Source of the DNA: JAVJST01 sp965229715
GTDB lineage: Bacteria > Pseudomonadota > Alphaproteobacteria > Rhodospirillales > Casp-alpha2
DNA length: 64,000 nt
Direction of reading: 5' to 3'
Assembly: GCA_965229715.1 (NCBI GenBank)
Contig: CBDDJL010000004.1
Span: forward strand, 186,001-250,000
Shown: piece by piece, positions 61,620 to 64,000 of the stretch
Position numbering within the stretch: position 1 is the first letter of the stretch
Layout of the letters: the number at the start of each line of letters is the position of its first letter
The notes under the pieces: generated by a model
The model's input: the letters and a program-made list of their open reading frames with translations, nothing else
Told to the model about the DNA's origin: nothing
The model's database searches: none
Position numbers and translations under genes: made by a program

Positions 61620-62555
61620 TCAGGTGTCCTTGTAGAGCTTGGGATTGAGTTCGTCCCTGAGCCAGTCGCCCAGCAAATTGATGGCGAGGATCAGCACGAT
61701 CAGCACCAGCGATGGGATTACCGTGATCCACCACGAGCCGGAAAAGATAAACTCGAAGCCGGAGCGGATCAGCGAGCCGAGCGACGGTTGCGTCACCGGC
61801 ATGCCGAGCCCGAGAAACGACAGCGCGGCCTCGGACACGATGGCGTTGGCAACCTGCACGGTCGAGATCACCAGAATGGGGCTGAGGGTGTTGGGCAGGA
61901 CGTGACGAAACATGATGCGGCGCTTCGGCAAGCCGATGACGCGTGCTGCATCGACGTATTCCTTGTGGCGTTCGGCGAGCACGGTCGCGCGTACGGTGCG
62001 GGCGTACTGCGGCCACTCCGCGATGCCGATCACCAGGATCAGCATGAAGACGGCCGTTTCCTCATAGAGCGCATTGCCAAACGCGGCCTGGAAAACCGCG
62101 AGCGCGATGATCGCCACCATTAGCGTCGAGAGCGACAGCTGGATGTCGGCGAGCCGCATCAGGAACGCATCGACGCGGCCGCCGATGTAGCCGGCAACGA
62201 GACCGAGCGTGACGCCGAGTGTCGCCTGGATCATGACGGCGAAGATGCCGATCAGCAGACTGACTCCAGTACCGTACATGATGGTGGACAAGATGCCGCG
62301 ACCTTGCGCGTCGGTACCGAAGATAAAACGTTCCTCGCCGCCATCGATCCAGACCGGCGGGATCTCGGAGTCCATGATGTCGATCTGCATCGGATCGTAG
62401 GGATTTTGCGGCGCGAAGACAGGCGCCAGAATCGCCATGCCAACAAGAAACGCGAGAACCAGCGCACTGCCGACCGCGACCCGGTCACGGCGGAACCGGT
62501 AAAAGAAATCGGAAGCGAGAAACCGGCCAAGTACGTTTGTTCCGGGCGCCGTCAT
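61620..62555 (-). CDS. Dipeptide-type ABC transporter permease (DppC-like)
   Basis: A 311-residue inner-membrane permease with about six transmembrane segments, the first at about residues 25-50. N-terminal OppC-type extension and a cytoplasmic EAA-like coupling loop (EYVDAARVIGLPKRRIMFRHVLPN). Four-base overlap with the DppB-like gene. Confidence 0.93.
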   Translation of the reverse strand: MTAPGTNVLGRFLASDFFYRFRRDRVAVGSALVLAFLVGMAILAPVFAPQNPYDPMQIDIMDSEIPPVWIDGGEERFIFGTDAQGRGILSTIMYGTGVSLLIGIFAVMIQATLGVTLGLVAGYIGGRVDAFLMRLADIQLSLSTLMVAIIALAVFQAAFGNALYEETAVFMLILVIGIAEWPQYARTVRATVLAERHKEYVDAARVIGLPKRRIMFRHVLPNTLSPILVISTVQVANAIVSEAALSFLGLGMPVTQPSLGSLIRSGFEFIFSGSWWITVIPSLVLIVLILAINLLGDWLRDELNPKLYKDT

Positions 62556-63538
62556 GACGCGCCCCCGGTGATCCTGACCGTCGGATTGATCAGGGTGTAG
62601 ATCAGATCGACGATGGTATTGGTGACGACGAAAATCAGGCCGACGACAATGATGTAGGCGATGATCAGCGGCGTATCGACACGGTTCACGGCCTCAAGGA
62701 ACAAAAAGCCCATACCGGGCCACTGGAAGACGGTTTCGGTCAGAATCGTGTAGGCGATCAGCGTACCGATCTGGACGCCGCCGACCGTGATTACCGGCAG
62801 CAGCGTGTTCTTGAAGGCATGCACGAACCAGACCCGCTTCGCCGTCAGCCCCTTGGCCCAGGCGAAACGGACATATTCGGTGCGCAGGACTTCCATCATC
62901 TCACCTCGGATCAGCCGAATGAACAGCGGCAGCATGATCGAACTGAGGGCGATCGACGGCAGCACGAGGTGTTCGAGTCCGTCGCGCGTCAGGAACCCGG
63001 TACGCCAACCCCAAGGCATCGTCGCGGTCTCGCCGCGTCCGTAGGACGGCATCCAGCCGAGTTCGACGGCGAAGATATAGATTGCAAAGATCGCAGTCAG
63101 AAACACCGGGATCGAGATGCCGATGATGCTGACGCCCATGACGATTTTTGCAAGCCAGCTCCTTGGCCTGATCGCGCAGTAGACGCCAACCGGAACCGAG
63201 ACCAGCACGATGATCAGGGTCGCGCCAAGCACGAGTTCGAAGGTCGCCGGGAACTTGTCGAGAATGACCTCAAGCGCCGGTTTCTTGAAAAAGTACGAGG
63301 TGCCGAGATCGCCCTGCACCGCATTGACCAGGAACCGCCCGTACTGAACAAAGAACGGGTCGTTGAGGCCCATTTCCTCGCGCAGTGCGTCGCGTTCGGC
63401 TTCGGAAACCGACTGGCCGACCAACTCGCGAAGCGGGTCGCCGAGATTGTCCTGGATCGAGAAGCCGATCAGACTGATGACCAGCATCACGACACAGGCC
63501 TGCAACAAGCGGCGTAACAAGAAGGCGAGGGTCGCCAA
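62552..63538 (-). CDS. Dipeptide-type ABC transporter permease (DppB-like)
   Basis: A 328-residue inner-membrane permease with six transmembrane segments and the coupling loop EYVRFAWAKGLTAKRVWFVHAFKN. The start codon is TTG, supported by GGGGAG nine bases upstream. It is the first gene of the leftward transporter operon and is divergent from the binding protein gene, with 164 bp between. Confidence 0.92.
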   Translation of the reverse strand: MATLAFLLRRLLQACVVMLVISLIGFSIQDNLGDPLRELVGQSVSEAERDALREEMGLNDPFFVQYGRFLVNAVQGDLGTSYFFKKPALEVILDKFPATFELVLGATLIIVLVSVPVGVYCAIRPRSWLAKIVMGVSIIGISIPVFLTAIFAIYIFAVELGWMPSYGRGETATMPWGWRTGFLTRDGLEHLVLPSIALSSIMLPLFIRLIRGEMMEVLRTEYVRFAWAKGLTAKRVWFVHAFKNTLLPVITVGGVQIGTLIAYTILTETVFQWPGMGFLFLEAVNRVDTPLIIAYIIVVGLIFVVTNTIVDLIYTLINPTVRITGGAS

Positions 63539-63702
63539 GTTGCTCTTCTCCCCGAATGGTTGTCACAAGGGTCCGACAAATGCCGGTGAACGGCAAGCCG
63601 CATCGCATTGTTCTTTTTCCGGCCAACAGCCATACTCGTAAGGCACGTATTGGGGGCAACAATTCAACGGGCGACCCAGAACCTTTGGGAGGACGTTTAT
63701 CA

Positions 63703-64000
63703 ATGAAACGCATTTTCACATGGCTGCTGGCGACGGTTGTCGTTATCGGCCTCGGCACAACCACTTCGGTCGAAGCCAAGACGCTCCGCATGGCCTACGA
63801 CGCGGACCCGGTTTCGCTCGACCCGCACGAACAGCTTTCAGGCGGCACGTTGCAGTTGTCGCACATGGTCTTCGATCCGCTGGTTCGATGGACCAAGGAT
63901 CTCGGCTTCGAGGGCCGTATTGCCAAGAGCTGGAACCGCATCGACGAAACCACCGTGCGCTTCTTTCTGCGCGCCGGCGTGAAATTCCACTCGGGCAATG
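63703..64000 (+). CDS. ABC transporter substrate-binding protein, family 5 (partial)
   Basis: The first 99 residues of a periplasmic binding protein of the dipeptide/nickel (SBP_bac_5) family, cut by the right edge. Sec signal at about 1-25 (WLLATVVVIGLGTTTSVEA), then the family start KTLRMAYDADPVSLDPHEQ and FFLRAGVKFHSG. GGGAGGA lies 11 bases before the ATG. It is the likely partner of the permease and ATPase genes on the other strand, an uncommon divergent arrangement for this transporter type. Confidence 0.93.
   Translation, partial: MKRIFTWLLATVVVIGLGTTTSVEAKTLRMAYDADPVSLDPHEQLSGGTLQLSHMVFDPLVRWTKDLGFEGRIAKSWNRIDETTVRFFLRAGVKFHSGN

Noticed and set aside
1..64000. CRISPR arrays, tRNA genes, insertion sequences, integrases
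   Set aside because: Gaps were read on both strands; none showed regularly spaced repeats, cloverleaf arms or transposase or integrase reading frames.

Overview
The window is 64 kb of GC-rich, densely packed bacterial chromosome with no tRNA, rRNA, insertion sequence, phage integrase or CRISPR array that I could recognise. Gene content fits an alphaproteobacterium, probably Rhodospirillales-like and perhaps marine: a heterotetrameric sarcosine oxidase operon, a Zur box of the GTTATA-N-TATAAC type, a DUF1127 protein, many SoxB/DAO/GcvT-type flavoproteins and few sigma-70-like promoters. The taxon is an inference; no marker gene is present.

The theme is catabolism of methylated amines and guanidino or N-methyl osmolytes, feeding one-carbon units to tetrahydrofolate. 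From left to right: (1) 1-3740, the end of a diguanylate cyclase, a creatinase-like M24 protein, a cupin and a gamma-glutamyltransferase; (2) 3743-8006, a TetR/BetI-like repressor divergent from a Tat-exported PotD-like binding protein, a PhyH-type dioxygenase and a flavin amine oxidase, with a 32-bp near-palindrome between; (3) 8032-13243, soxBDAG; (4) 13497-18911, a Bax-like protein, an SLC13/RCK permease, a true creatinase and an MFS carrier; (5) 19096-24931, a small operon (DUF1127, alpha/beta hydrolase without its nucleophile, AurF-like diiron protein) divergent from a four-PAS hybrid kinase and an OmpR-type regulator; (6) 25048-27360, a zinc alcohol dehydrogenase and an enolase-superfamily enzyme; (7) 27357-30445, zur-znuBC divergent from znuA across a Zur box; (8) 30458-35422, a PLP dehydratase, PfkB kinase, CPA2 antiporter and GhrA-like reductase; (9) 35502-41690, a DAO flavoprotein, trimethylamine monooxygenase (tmm), TMAO demethylase (tdm) and a cupin; (10) 41713-46173, a four-gene signalling operon containing a periplasmic binding protein; (11) 46506-50241, a dimethylglycine-dehydrogenase-like enzyme plus a DAO partner; (12) 50377-55125, small unknowns and a methyltransferase/Ldh_2/fatty acid hydroxylase operon; (13) 55354-58403, a second dimethylglycine-dehydrogenase paralogue and two very small genes; (14) 58458-64000, a Rieske oxygenase in an operon with a dipeptide-type ABC transporter, and the divergent start of its binding protein.

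Together these genes suggest three converging routes: creatine to sarcosine (creatinase) to glycine plus methylene-THF (SoxBDAG); trimethylamine to TMAO (Tmm) to dimethylamine plus formaldehyde (Tdm); and betaine or related N-methyl compounds through Rieske and DMGDH-like enzymes. Four proteins carry a GcvT folate-binding domain. The downstream dimethylamine monooxygenase, creatininase and the reductase for the Rieske enzyme are not in the window. The least explained elements are the DUF1127/pseudo-hydrolase/diiron operon, the kinase operon with an orphan binding protein, an orphan consensus promoter with an embedded inverted repeat at 36866-36894, and two tiny genes at 58010 and 58254.
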